A DNA stretch of 64,000 nt from Bacteroidales bacterium (GTDB lineage Bacteria > Bacteroidota > Bacteroidia > Bacteroidales > UBA932). Under the pieces are notes generated by a model, which was given only the letters and a program-made list of their open reading frames with translations, made no database searches and was not told the origin of the DNA. The number at the start of each line of letters is the position of its first letter. Within the stretch, counting starts at the first letter, position 1. This document shows, piece after piece, positions 6,889 to 15,398 of the stretch. The translations under genes and the position numbers were made by a program. Location of the stretch: NCBI GenBank assembly GCA_017554305.1, contig JAFZIN010000007.1, positions 186,001-250,000 of the forward strand, written 5' to 3'.

Positions 6889-9294
6889 TTATCTCATTAT
6901 GTATGCAATTGCTGCCGCCATTGTAGCAAGTGAGGATATTCCTGTAGATATACCGGTTACCCATTGAGCTGCGGCTGCACTGTCTCTCTTTTCTCTGGAT
7001 GGAACAATCACCTCGCATCCCGGTTCAATCTTGCCCTTACTTGCCTTTGCAATTGTACCGTTCTGGTAAACAATGTAAGTATGACTCCTCTTTGCTCTGT
7101 TACCAAAACCGCCTGCCTGCTCAACGTAGTACTTGTAGCCCTTGCCGGACTCAAATGCCACTGTATTAGGAGCATTTACATCTCCCGATATTTTAACCGT
7201 ATGGTTGTAACGAGGAATAATCAACTGGTCACCGTTCATCAATTCAACATCCTGAGTACAACCAGGATTTTCAAGTGCCTCATCCAGATGAATACCAACC
7301 GTATAACTATCCTGCAATGCTAGTTTTTCTATACTGATACTGTCCGCACCGTCAACACTCTGGCGGGCAACCTCCAAAACTTTCTGAACACGTGCTTTCT
7401 CATCTGCAGTCATTTGTCTAATCAAACGAGCACCGCGGATATATGCACCCGGAAGAACTCCGCCGGCCTCTTTAACCAAGTCGGATAGACGCTGGTTCTT
7501 TTTCTCCATGGTATAAGAACCTCTGAATGTTACCTCACCGTCTATAGAAACCTGAATAGGATCCTGGAACAGAGGGCTGCGTCGAACATTCACAATATCG
7601 TATGGCTCCAAAACAAAGCCCTTCTGACCGTCAACTATGTAATTGTCTTTCAGATCAAAAGTAAAGGTCTTGGCAATATCCATACCTGCAGATGTAGCAC
7701 CCGGATCTCTCAAAGAACGAGAAACTTCAATCTTTGCAGTAGATGCCATATCTGTAAGTCCTCCCGCCTGAAGAATCAAATCCTCAAGAGTCATATTGTC
7801 TGCATACTCAAATGTACCAGGGAATAAAACTTCACCTGTGATAGAAACTGTCCTGGCATTAGTATGTTCCATAATTGTCGGAATCAAAAGAACATCCTCA
7901 TTCTTCAACTTGATATCTGCTTTTTTGCCGCTGAGAATACCCTCAAGGTCCAGAGAGATAACCTCTTGCGTACGATTAGGTTTCATACGGCGCAACACTG
8001 CTCTTGATGTCATTGCCTCCTCCCTCAATCCTGCAGAACGCTCAATCAACGCTCGCACACTGTTCATCTTATCACTCAACTGGTACAAACCAGGGCGGAA
8101 TACCGCACCCTTAATCTCAACCATATTCTCAAAACGGTCGTATGTACCATCAACAGAAACTGCATCACCGTCATCCAGTTTAAAGCCTGCCCAATCCTTC
8201 TCATCTACGTTAAAGACCTTCTTCATAAGTCCGTTATTTCGCTGAACTCTCAAACTCTCTTTGAAAGCACCGCTTGCAAAACCTCCTGCATAATTAATCA
8301 AAGTCGCGAGAGTTTCACCCTTCTTCAACTCGTATGCCATAGGGCGCTTAACCGGACCTGAAATATCTACAATGCAGTCGTATGGTCCAACCTGAATAAC
8401 ATCATTCTCTTCCAGCCTTACATTACCTGCCAAACGTCCGTTGAGTATAAACTCATAAACATCCACCACGGTAATCAATTTGCCCTGACGGTAAACCTTA
8501 ATGCCACGAAGAGTTCCCAAAGAATTGATACCGCCGGCTACATACAATGCATGCAGAACTGTTGAGAATGCGCTAATTGTGTATGATCCGGGAGTTTGAA
8601 CCTCACCCATCACATTAACCAGAATTGAACGGGTCTGGCCAAGAGATGCTTTAATCTGAGAACCTTGGTAGTAGCCCCCAATCCTTCCTCTGATCTTATT
8701 CTGGGCAGCAGTTACGGTCAAACCTGAAACATGAACCGGTCCAAATTCAGGGATAGTAACGTTTCCGTCCGGACTAACTGTCAGTTTCAAAGCCTGTTGA
8801 GACTGTCCGTAGATATCTACCACCAGTACATCTCCCGGGCCAAGAACATAGTTCTGAGGAGTAGCCAAATTCATCTGAGGCTCAAAGGTTAAACGAGGGT
8901 TATTGAAAATATCACGTCCAAAAACTCTCTGTCCACTTGGAGACAAAGCCTCAGGCACCTCAACCACAGTGGCGGGAGCAACACTGGAAGCAGATGCAGT
9001 CCCACTAGGAGCTACATCTACACGCATACGGTCAGATGCATCTGCAATTGCTCCATCCACGGTGGCATCCATTCCAACCTTGGAAATTTCACCGGAATAC
9101 TGAGAACGGATTCTCTGAATCTGCTCCATTGTAGCACCCTTCTGCATTAGATTGGCAGCTATATCAGCCTCAGCCATACCTTGTTTTTTCAGCTGTATGG
9201 CCGTCTCAATAGCCTGCTGATCCGTCATAGTTTGAGCCGCCACAACACCGCATAGCATTGTAAGCAGCACAAACACTAAAAGAAATCTCTTCAT
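6889..9294 (-). CDS. Wza-like polysaccharide export protein with multiple SLBB domains
   Basis: This 801-residue secreted protein has a signal peptide ending near ...CGVVAAQ. A helical N-terminal segment (about 25-65) is followed by a poly-export domain (about 150-230, with YVLGPGDVLVVDIYGQS). At least five SLBB-type beta-grasp repeats come next, each with a G-x-V-x-x-P-G-x-Y/F pattern such as VMGEVQTPGSYTISAF, ISGPVKRPMAYEL, IKGAVFRPGLYQL and ITGEVLFPGTFEY. A C-terminal hydrophobic segment (about 775-798) may insert in the outer membrane. The length is typical of the large multi-SLBB Wza relatives of Bacteroidota rather than the 380-residue E. coli Wza. It lies between sod and the Wzz-like gene in one direction with short gaps. 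Confidence 0.9.
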   Translation of the reverse strand: MKRFLLVFVLLTMLCGVVAAQTMTDQQAIETAIQLKKQGMAEADIAANLMQKGATMEQIQRIRSQYSGEISKVGMDATVDGAIADASDRMRVDVAPSGTASASSVAPATVVEVPEALSPSGQRVFGRDIFNNPRLTFEPQMNLATPQNYVLGPGDVLVVDIYGQSQQALKLTVSPDGNVTIPEFGPVHVSGLTVTAAQNKIRGRIGGYYQGSQIKASLGQTRSILVNVMGEVQTPGSYTISAFSTVLHALYVAGGINSLGTLRGIKVYRQGKLITVVDVYEFILNGRLAGNVRLEENDVIQVGPYDCIVDISGPVKRPMAYELKKGETLATLINYAGGFASGAFKESLRVQRNNGLMKKVFNVDEKDWAGFKLDDGDAVSVDGTYDRFENMVEIKGAVFRPGLYQLSDKMNSVRALIERSAGLREEAMTSRAVLRRMKPNRTQEVISLDLEGILSGKKADIKLKNEDVLLIPTIMEHTNARTVSITGEVLFPGTFEYADNMTLEDLILQAGGLTDMASTAKIEVSRSLRDPGATSAGMDIAKTFTFDLKDNYIVDGQKGFVLEPYDIVNVRRSPLFQDPIQVSIDGEVTFRGSYTMEKKNQRLSDLVKEAGGVLPGAYIRGARLIRQMTADEKARVQKVLEVARQSVDGADSISIEKLALQDSYTVGIHLDEALENPGCTQDVELMNGDQLIIPRYNHTVKISGDVNAPNTVAFESGKGYKYYVEQAGGFGNRAKRSHTYIVYQNGTIAKASKGKIEPGCEVIVPSREKRDSAAAAQWVTGISTGISSLATMAAAIAYIMR

Positions 9295-9352
9295 TGTATA
9301 ATTATTTGATTATTACTTATTTACCTGGAAATTTTTTACAATCTCTTTCGTT

Positions 9353-9934
9353 TTAGTACCTCTTTTCTACTTTTTCCCAGTTCACTATCTCCCAAAGGGC
9401 TTTCAGTTGATCAGCCCTGCGGTTCTGATAATCAAGATAGTAGGCATGCTCCCACACGTCAAATGTCAGAATTGGTTTCAACCCTCTGGCAATAGGATTG
9501 TTGGCTCCCGCCTCCTGATTAATCTGCAAGAACCCGTCATTGGAGGCATCTAACCACACCCAACCGGAGCCGAATACTGCCAGCCCCTCCTTCACAAACT
9601 CCTCCTTAAAGGCCTCAAAACTCCCCCACTGCTTAATAATCTGCTGAGCAAGAGGACCTTGAGGTTCCTTTCTTTTAATAGAATTTGCCGGTGCAAATTG
9701 CTGAAAGTAGTAGTTGTGATTCAGAACTTGACCGGCATTATGGAAGAATGTACCAATAGAGGTACGTATTATATCCTCTAGTGTAAGGTTCTCGTATTCA
9801 GTGCCTTTAATTAGGTTGTTCAGATTGTCTACGTAAGCCTTGTGATGCTTTCCGTAATGGAACTCCATGGTTCTTGCACTAATCACAGGCTCCAACGCCT
9901 CCAAACTGTAAGGTAAATCTATCAGTTTAAACAT
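9353..9934 (-). CDS. sod: Fe/Mn (probably cambialistic) superoxide dismutase
   Basis: This 193-residue cytoplasmic enzyme converts superoxide to oxygen and hydrogen peroxide. All four metal ligands are visible, counting from the ATG at 9934: His26 (MEFHYGKH), His73 (VLNHNYYF), Asp159 and His163 (TFDVWEHAYY). The AGQ-x-LNHN and GSGWVWL segments resemble the cambialistic enzyme of Porphyromonas gingivalis. A longer frame begins with TTG inside the upstream upxY gene, but the ATG at 9934 gives the normal N-terminus (MFKLIDLPYS). Its position between an UpxY regulator and polysaccharide export genes, with only short gaps, is unusual and suggests co-transcription with the envelope operon. Confidence 0.96.
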   Translation of the reverse strand: MFKLIDLPYSLEALEPVISARTMEFHYGKHHKAYVDNLNNLIKGTEYENLTLEDIIRTSIGTFFHNAGQVLNHNYYFQQFAPANSIKRKEPQGPLAQQIIKQWGSFEAFKEEFVKEGLAVFGSGWVWLDASNDGFLQINQEAGANNPIARGLKPILTFDVWEHAYYLDYQNRRADQLKALWEIVNWEKVEKRY

Positions 9935-9950
9935 ATTAGGATTTTCTAAG

Positions 9951-10490
9951 TTAATTATCAATAGGTTCCAGGAACTGCGGGTGGATGTTTGAGATGGCTA
10001 CAACTGCAACGCCTTGAATGCTCACTATCAGGTCTCTGGAGCGTTTAATGCGTTTAATGTAGCCCTCTGCTCCCTTGTAGAGCCCGCCTATCACTCTCAC
10101 CTTCTGCCCCTGGTGGTACTCAGGTTTATCCTCCTCCAAAGCCCTCACATCCTTGTTCCTGGTCTTTGTCACCAACATAAAGACCTCCATCTGGCGGTCA
10201 TCTATAACGGCAGGGCGGCTCTTTGGTGAGGTAAGATCACGGTAATACATAAACCTCCCGTTGTTGTCCTGCTTGTACTTTAGAAGCTCTTTCTCCGTAC
10301 AGCGAACAAACAGAAGGTGCGGTATAAGCGGAATCTCTTTGTATTTAAGTCCTTTGCCTTTAGGATATTCTTCAATTACTGTAAAAGCCCTATAAGTCTC
10401 AACATCAGCCTTTTTGCAGTCTTCCAGAAGCTTTGGAAACTCCTTAAAGACGGTTAACGCAAACCAATGTAGGGCCTCTTCCTTATTCAT
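9951..10490 (-). CDS. upxY: UpxY-type NusG-like transcription antiterminator
   Basis: This 179-residue protein has a NusG N-terminal domain (about residues 8-105, starting HWFALTVFKEFPKLLED and including IPLIPHLLFVRCTEKE) and a C-terminal KOW domain (about 125-175, with GQKVRVIGGLYKGAEGYI). In Bacteroides, UpxY proteins bind the leader of their own capsule operon and let RNA polymerase read through to the distal genes. This one is the first gene of the operon upxY-sod-wza-wzz and is preceded by a long untranslated leader with hairpins, exactly the layout expected. The usual small UpxZ inhibitor is not encoded next to it. It shares no more than a few bases with sod. Confidence 0.9.
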   Translation of the reverse strand: MNKEEALHWFALTVFKEFPKLLEDCKKADVETYRAFTVIEEYPKGKGLKYKEIPLIPHLLFVRCTEKELLKYKQDNNGRFMYYRDLTSPKSRPAVIDDRQMEVFMLVTKTRNKDVRALEEDKPEYHQGQKVRVIGGLYKGAEGYIKRIKRSRDLIVSIQGVAVVAISNIHPQFLEPIDN

Positions 10491-10759
10491 TAAGTATTGA
10501 TAATCAGAATTTTGATAACGGAAGGATGTACCTTCCAGTCCCGCACTGCTAACTTTTCTTAATCTGTACGGAGGTGGAAGTATCTGATTTTAAAAGTCTT
10601 AAACAGTTCGGCACGTTCGGGTCCGCTCCGTTTCCTACTACCCCTTCAGTCTCTCAGACGCCGCTCCTTCTCAGGTTAAGTGGTGCTGTTTTGCACCATT
10701 TTTCCGCCTGGACCCTAGTTGCTACGCACGCCCGTTTTTGTGGGTGCATAGAACATCCA
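10491..10759 (-). promoter_or_regulatory. Long untranslated leader of the upxY operon
   Basis: About 270 bases separate the likely promoter (10760-10767) from the upxY start. They contain no credible gene but have two inverted repeats. One lies at 10726-10747, a six-pair stem with one bulge and an A-rich loop, only a few bases after the predicted transcription start. The other lies at 10681-10698 (TGGTGC, six-base loop, GCACCA, extendable by three pairs). UpxY-type regulators act on such leaders in Bacteroides fragilis. The function here is inferred from the arrangement. The rest of the stretch to 10842 is the 3' flank of the GH89 gene and shows nothing else. Confidence 0.55.
10681..10703 (+). 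terminator. Hairpin followed by T-run, intrinsic-terminator-like on + strand
   Basis: The arms TGGTGC and GCACCA (10681-10698, stem extendable to nine pairs) are followed on the plus strand by TTTTT (10699-10703). In the direction of the upxY operon the same hairpin lacks a downstream T-run. There is no plus-strand gene for it to terminate, so it may instead be a structural element of the leader or block antisense transcription into the GH89 gene. Confidence 0.35.
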
Positions 10760-10767
10760 CAAATATA
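10760..10767 (-). promoter_or_regulatory. Bacteroidota -7 box for upxY operon
   Basis: The minus strand reads TATATTTG here, a perfect match to TAnnTTTG, preceded by a T-rich stretch in the AT-rich intergenic region. A convincing TTTG at -33 is not evident. It predicts a transcript start near 10755 and a leader of about 265 bases. Confidence 0.55.
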
Positions 10768-10842
10768 ATGAAAAAAACGCAGAATCTGTTCTTTTAAAGT
10801 AGACTTTTTGAAGGGTAAAATTGAACGTTTGGCAAAGGAGCG

Positions 10843-13167
10843 TTAGAACAACTCCTCAGGCACGTTCTCCCACTTCTCGTACATACGCTTGGCAACCTCA
10901 TACTCGTTGCCGTAGGTGCGCGGCGCGTAGTTCTTTGGAGTGGTAATCCAAGCCCACTCCCAATCGCGGAGGCGGGAGTAGAACTCGTCCGCCTCAATGG
11001 CCTCACGGCCGGAGGTGCGCTTAAGGCCCTCCTCGTATTTGGCGTATTTTCTGTGAGTTCCGTTAAGGAGCTTCTCTCTGAGCATTGAGTGGAACATCTT
11101 CCATCGTGGAAGATAATAGTCCCTGATAAGGCCGCTCCACTCCCTCCAGGAGTAGTCAAAGAGGTAGTTGGTGCCGCTTTCCTTATCCGGCCCCCACTGG
11201 GTTACCAGCAGAGACTGGTTAAAATCATAGAGCGCCGCCTCCTCTTTGTTGGTGGCCCACTTAAGGGCAGATTCAATCTTATCCTCAAAGCTGTATTCGC
11301 GGCGGGTACCCACCAGAGAATCCAAATCCAGCAGCAGCTCCTGGAACATGGCGGTGTACTTGTCAAACCTCCCAATATCTCCAATGTTGAAAGAGAACTC
11401 AACAAACCCCGCAATCTTGTATGCCAGGTTGCTCATATACTGGCGCTGAATGTCTACAACGTCAAATTTAATACCGTCTGTTTCCGGCGGACAGCCCAGC
11501 AGGAAGGCCTCTGCAATCTTCAGAGAATCATTGTTGTACGGGAACTGGAATGCCCCGTTTGGTCCCGATTTTTTTATATGCAATGCCGGTCTTGCCGCAA
11601 CTGCAGAACTTCTCTCCGTACCGTCAGTACCCCTCTTATACGGGTTCTTGAGTAGAACCTTTAAAGCGTCTGTAGTGTTGTCTGAAACGTAACCATAACG
11701 CCCCGCGGAGTAATCCTCCAAAAGGTCATTCAGTGAAGCCTTTGTCTGGTAGAGCGGCATCTGAAGTGCAATATCGTAGTAGAGAGGGTTTTGGCAGATG
11801 CCCTCCATAAAGACGCCAGTTCCAACCACCTTCTCTCCTGCATTCAACGCCTTAATGAACTGATTGTCTGCCAGCGCGTTAAGGTCTCCGTGAAGTTTGA
11901 TGCGGCCGCCAAAGTTGTGTAGGTTGCCGGCAATGTATCTGTAGCCCCAGAAGCGCTCCTCTTTATTTTTGCGAGGAGTGTAATCCGGGTCTGCAAGGTC
12001 CAGAATGATAAGCGAATCCTTTGGAATGGCCGTCACAATCCCCTTTGTAGGCGTCCACCCTTGCATAATCCAATACTTGAAATTAGGGTCCGCCTCACGG
12101 TTTACAGCCATTATAGCGTGCGCAACATCTGCCAGATAAGCACTGTCTTTGGAAATTGGAACGCTCTCATGGAACGGATCTGCAGCATAATAACCATAAA
12201 GCCCAAAGAGCTTTTTCTCCTCCTCAAAGAAAATTTTACCGAACTCTTTAAACAGCGGGTCCGTAGGATTTAGCTGATATACAGGAGAAAAGCCACACCA
12301 ATCCTCTTTTGGGCGAATGTCTGCCGTAGGATATAGCTTTGTAAATCTTGCCGGAACCGTGCCGGAAAAGCCCTGCTGAATTGGATGCATGCCAAGCTCT
12401 ATCTCACGCTGAGTTACCTGTTTACCCAGCTCTATGTGGCTATCTATCCAGCTCTTAGGAAGCGGACCGGCAAAACTCTCAATGTTTCCCATCCACTGCC
12501 AGGCAAAATAACAAGGACCGCAGAGGTACTCCCTGGCCTCCTTATCCGTGTACCCCACTCTCTTTAAAGCGTTGTACCATACCCCCTCAAGACCAACCAC
12601 TTGCAGCGGCAGGTTTATGCCGTTCATTGCCAGAAAATCTATGGTCCACTCCCACTCTTTCCATCCCCACCAGGCCGCAGTATAACTGAAGGAGCAGTAG
12701 TTGAAGAAGGAGCGATACTCTCCGTTAATTTTACCCTCACGCCTTACCGGTAGCGGTAGAACTTTTGGCATATCTACGTGGCTTCCGCAATATGAAAGGT
12801 TCACGCTGCAGTACTCCCTAAGGTACTGATAATAAGCCACCGCCAGCCCTATGGTCTGATTGCTTGTCAGTTTTATTTTGTTGCCTTCTGTCTCAATAAC
12901 AAAGTACGTCCCCACACCATTTACGCTGCTTGCATCTGGGCCAAGAGCAGGATCAATTTTCAGGGTAAAATTGTTTGAATAGCCAGGCGTCACCCTTTCA
13001 ATTAGCGCCATAACGGCCTTCTCTTTGCCGTCCGTAAAAGTCTTATTTGTCTTATTGTTTTTTGGACCTGCCTGTAATGATGTTGCCATTACAACTTGTA
13101 ACATTATGGCCACCAGAGCCGTAGCCGCTATTTGAATATATCTTCTCATCAGACTGTTATTCTTCAT
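10843..13167 (-). CDS. GH89 alpha-N-acetylglucosaminidase (NAGLU family), secreted
   Basis: This 774-residue secreted glycosidase has a hydrophobic signal segment at residues 10-33. The signature motifs of GH89 are clear: FFNYCSFSYTAAWW (about 160-175), NGINLPLQ, the catalytic-region AADPFHES (Glu near residue 332) and MEGICQN (Glu near residue 455), which correspond to the two catalytic glutamates of human NAGLU. Enzymes of this family remove terminal alpha-linked N-acetylglucosamine from glycans such as class III mucin O-glycans or heparan sulphate. That points to a host-associated, mucin- or glycan-feeding life style (inference). No SusC/SusD pair or other glycosidase is next to it, so it is not inside a standard polysaccharide-utilisation locus. 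Confidence 0.95.
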   Translation of the reverse strand: MKNNSLMRRYIQIAATALVAIMLQVVMATSLQAGPKNNKTNKTFTDGKEKAVMALIERVTPGYSNNFTLKIDPALGPDASSVNGVGTYFVIETEGNKIKLTSNQTIGLAVAYYQYLREYCSVNLSYCGSHVDMPKVLPLPVRREGKINGEYRSFFNYCSFSYTAAWWGWKEWEWTIDFLAMNGINLPLQVVGLEGVWYNALKRVGYTDKEAREYLCGPCYFAWQWMGNIESFAGPLPKSWIDSHIELGKQVTQREIELGMHPIQQGFSGTVPARFTKLYPTADIRPKEDWCGFSPVYQLNPTDPLFKEFGKIFFEEEKKLFGLYGYYAADPFHESVPISKDSAYLADVAHAIMAVNREADPNFKYWIMQGWTPTKGIVTAIPKDSLIILDLADPDYTPRKNKEERFWGYRYIAGNLHNFGGRIKLHGDLNALADNQFIKALNAGEKVVGTGVFMEGICQNPLYYDIALQMPLYQTKASLNDLLEDYSAGRYGYVSDNTTDALKVLLKNPYKRGTDGTERSSAVAARPALHIKKSGPNGAFQFPYNNDSLKIAEAFLLGCPPETDGIKFDVVDIQRQYMSNLAYKIAGFVEFSFNIGDIGRFDKYTAMFQELLLDLDSLVGTRREYSFEDKIESALKWATNKEEAALYDFNQSLLVTQWGPDKESGTNYLFDYSWREWSGLIRDYYLPRWKMFHSMLREKLLNGTHRKYAKYEEGLKRTSGREAIEADEFYSRLRDWEWAWITTPKNYAPRTYGNEYEVAKRMYEKWENVPEELF

Positions 13168-13194
13168 ATCTATTATTTTTTAATTATCATTTCA

Positions 13195-13312
13195 CTCTCG
13201 TCCATCCATCTTCCTTCCTTCTTTCTTCCTTCTTCATCTTTCATTCTTCACTCCTCATCCTTCCATCTCATCTCATTCTTCTTGCCCTTACTTCCTCACT
13301 TCTGTTTCCTCG
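13195..13312 (+). repeat. Pyrimidine-rich (TTCC/TTCT/CATC) low-complexity tract
   Basis: Between the divergent GH89 and HD-hydrolase genes the plus strand is almost pure pyrimidine interspersed with CATC, built of short slippage-prone words such as TTCC, TTCTTCC and CATCTTTCATTC. It encodes nothing. Upstream of the GH89 start it would place a purine-rich stretch in the minus-strand transcript. Confidence 0.6.
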
Positions 13313-13327
13313 TAATACAAAAATAGA

Positions 13328-13335
13328 TAAATTTG
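13328..13335 (+). promoter_or_regulatory. Bacteroidota -7 box for the HD-hydrolase gene
   Basis: TAAATTTG matches TAnnTTTG and lies 23 bp before the start codon at 13359. It predicts a short leader of about 18 bases. Confidence 0.5.
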
Positions 13336-13358
13336 TACAGATTTAACGTTTTCCTATT

Positions 13359-15398
13359 ATGCCAAGGCTGGACATTTATAGAATGAGAAGAGACCTGCTT
13401 AAGAGAGGCAATCTCCTTGTGCTGGTTCTTGCGTTTGTTGTAATGATGATCTTTTATCCGGTAGACGGAAGGTTCAAATACAGATACGTTAAAGGATCTC
13501 CGTGGTTGTATGAGACTCTGGAGAGCCCAATAGATTTTCCGCTGCTTAAGACTCAGCAGGAACTCTCCGCAGAGAGAAGCCGTATGGCGGAGCGCTTTGT
13601 CCAGTATTTCAAGACAGATGAGGAGGCCCTCAACAAGACTCTTACAGAACTGAGTACCAGATGCTTCCAGGACAGCGTACCTCAGCCTGTACAGGATGTT
13701 CTTTACAGCACCTTCAAAAGAATTTACACTACGGGCATAATGCCGGAAAGAGAACTGGAAGAAAGAACCATCTTTGTTCAGCGTGGAAGAAACACTTCCC
13801 AGGAGATTGAAAAAGATCTCTTCACACCGGCTAAAGCAGTGCGTCTTTTGCGTGCGGAGATTATCTCTTCATTCCCGTCTGTGAATCCCGATTCCCTTCT
13901 GAATGAGATAGATGCGCAAAGCCTGCTCACAGCAAACCTCACTTACGATCAGAACACTACTGAAGAGCTTCACCGCCAGGCCGTAGATTTTATCTCCCCA
14001 ACCAAGGGAATGATTTACGCAGGTGAACACATTGTATCAAAAGGAGAGACGGTAACTGCAGAGATAGCACAGATACTTGATTCCTACAAGGCTGAATATA
14101 AGCAGAGTATAGGCTACTCCGGTAACATTATGCTGCTCTATCTGGGTCATGCACTTATAATAATAGCATTGCTCATTTTAGTCTACACAGCTGTATATTT
14201 CTCAGACTCAGATATTTTAAGATATCAGAACCAGTTCAACTTTGTAATCTTCATTGTCTGCCTGGCCTTTGTAGTTCCTGCAATAATGCGCCGCATATCT
14301 CCGGAACTACTTTATATTGTGCCGTTTGCAGCCTCCACGCTCTATCTGAAATCCTTCATTTCAGACCGTGCGGTTGTGCCGGTTTATATCATTTCACAGA
14401 TACCTCTACTGCTCTTTACAGAGAGCGGAGTGGAACTCTACGCTATTGCCTTACTGGCTGGTGCAGCGGCATTTACAAGCTTTTCACTCTATGAAAGAGG
14501 CTGGCTGCAGTTCCTCAACACTATCTATATCTTTATTGCCATCTCCGTGGTACACATTGGGTTCCAGCTCATTAACAACGGTGCGGCAGAACTCTTCAAC
14601 CCAAGAATCTTCACCTACCTTTTCATCTCCTCCATCCTTGTGGTAGTCACCTACCCGTTCGTTTTCCTGATGGAGAAGATGTTCTATATGGTCTCAATAT
14701 CAACCCTTAAGGACCTCTCCGATACTGAGAACAAACTGCTTGAGGAGCTGGCCGCAAAGGCACCCGGAACCTTCCAGCACTCCCTTCAGGTTGCCAACCT
14801 TGCAGAGAGGGCGGTGGTTGCAATTGGCGGAAATTCCAGAGTTGCCCGTGCAGGCGCTCTTTACCACGATATTGGAAAACTTGTTAATCCTCAGGCTTTT
14901 ATAGAGAACCACACCTCCGGTTTTAACCCTCACGATGGGCTATCACCAAAGGAGAGTGCTCAGATGATTATCCGCCACGTAGATGACGGAATTGCACTTG
15001 CAGATAAGCATAAACTGCCTCAGCTAATTAAAGACTTCATCCTCTCTCACCACGGTCACTCCGTTGCAGAATATTTCTACAACGTTTACTGCAACCAGGG
15101 AGGAGACCCGGCAGACAAAGCCGCCTTCACATACCACGGCAATCTGCCTCAAAGCAAGGAGGAGGTTGTTGTTATGATGGCCGATGCTGTGGAGGCTGCA
15201 TCACGCTCGCTTTCAGAGTATTCAGAGGAGAAGATTGCCTCACTGGTAGACAGCGTTGTAGAGAAACGCATCTCCGGCGGACAGCTTGTACGTTCAGATG
15301 TCACCTTCCGTAACATCAACGTCATCAAAGCCGTCTTCCGCCGCCACCTCCGCGAAATCTACCACGCCCGCATCGCCTACCCCACCCGCAACAGGTAG
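13359..15398 (+). CDS. 7TM-HD family c-di-AMP phosphodiesterase (PgpH-like)
   Basis: This is a 679-residue membrane protein. It has an N-terminal anchor helix (about residues 19-34), a periplasmic 7TMR-HDED domain (about 40-260), seven transmembrane helices (about 262-445) and a cytoplasmic HD domain (about 470-660). The metal ligands of the HD domain are visible: His in TFQHSLQ (near 472), His-Asp in ALYHDIGK (near 502), the conserved IIRHVDDG and LSHHGHS histidines, and a late Asp in MMADAVEAASRS. Listeria PgpH of the same architecture hydrolyses cyclic di-AMP to pApA, which controls potassium uptake and osmotic balance. The gene is alone on its strand and its stop directly abuts that of the converging lactonase gene. 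Confidence 0.92.
   Translation: MPRLDIYRMRRDLLKRGNLLVLVLAFVVMMIFYPVDGRFKYRYVKGSPWLYETLESPIDFPLLKTQQELSAERSRMAERFVQYFKTDEEALNKTLTELSTRCFQDSVPQPVQDVLYSTFKRIYTTGIMPERELEERTIFVQRGRNTSQEIEKDLFTPAKAVRLLRAEIISSFPSVNPDSLLNEIDAQSLLTANLTYDQNTTEELHRQAVDFISPTKGMIYAGEHIVSKGETVTAEIAQILDSYKAEYKQSIGYSGNIMLLYLGHALIIIALLILVYTAVYFSDSDILRYQNQFNFVIFIVCLAFVVPAIMRRISPELLYIVPFAASTLYLKSFISDRAVVPVYIISQIPLLLFTESGVELYAIALLAGAAAFTSFSLYERGWLQFLNTIYIFIAISVVHIGFQLINNGAAELFNPRIFTYLFISSILVVVTYPFVFLMEKMFYMVSISTLKDLSDTENKLLEELAAKAPGTFQHSLQVANLAERAVVAIGGNSRVARAGALYHDIGKLVNPQAFIENHTSGFNPHDGLSPKESAQMIIRHVDDGIALADKHKLPQLIKDFILSHHGHSVAEYFYNVYCNQGGDPADKAAFTYHGNLPQSKEEVVVMMADAVEAASRSLSEYSEEKIASLVDSVVEKRISGGQLVRSDVTFRNINVIKAVFRRHLREIYHARIAYPTRNR

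Noticed and set aside
10574..10768. A plus-strand frame of 64 codons in the leader of upxY
   Set aside because: It overlaps the promoter and hairpins of the operon on the other strand and shows no protein-like pattern.
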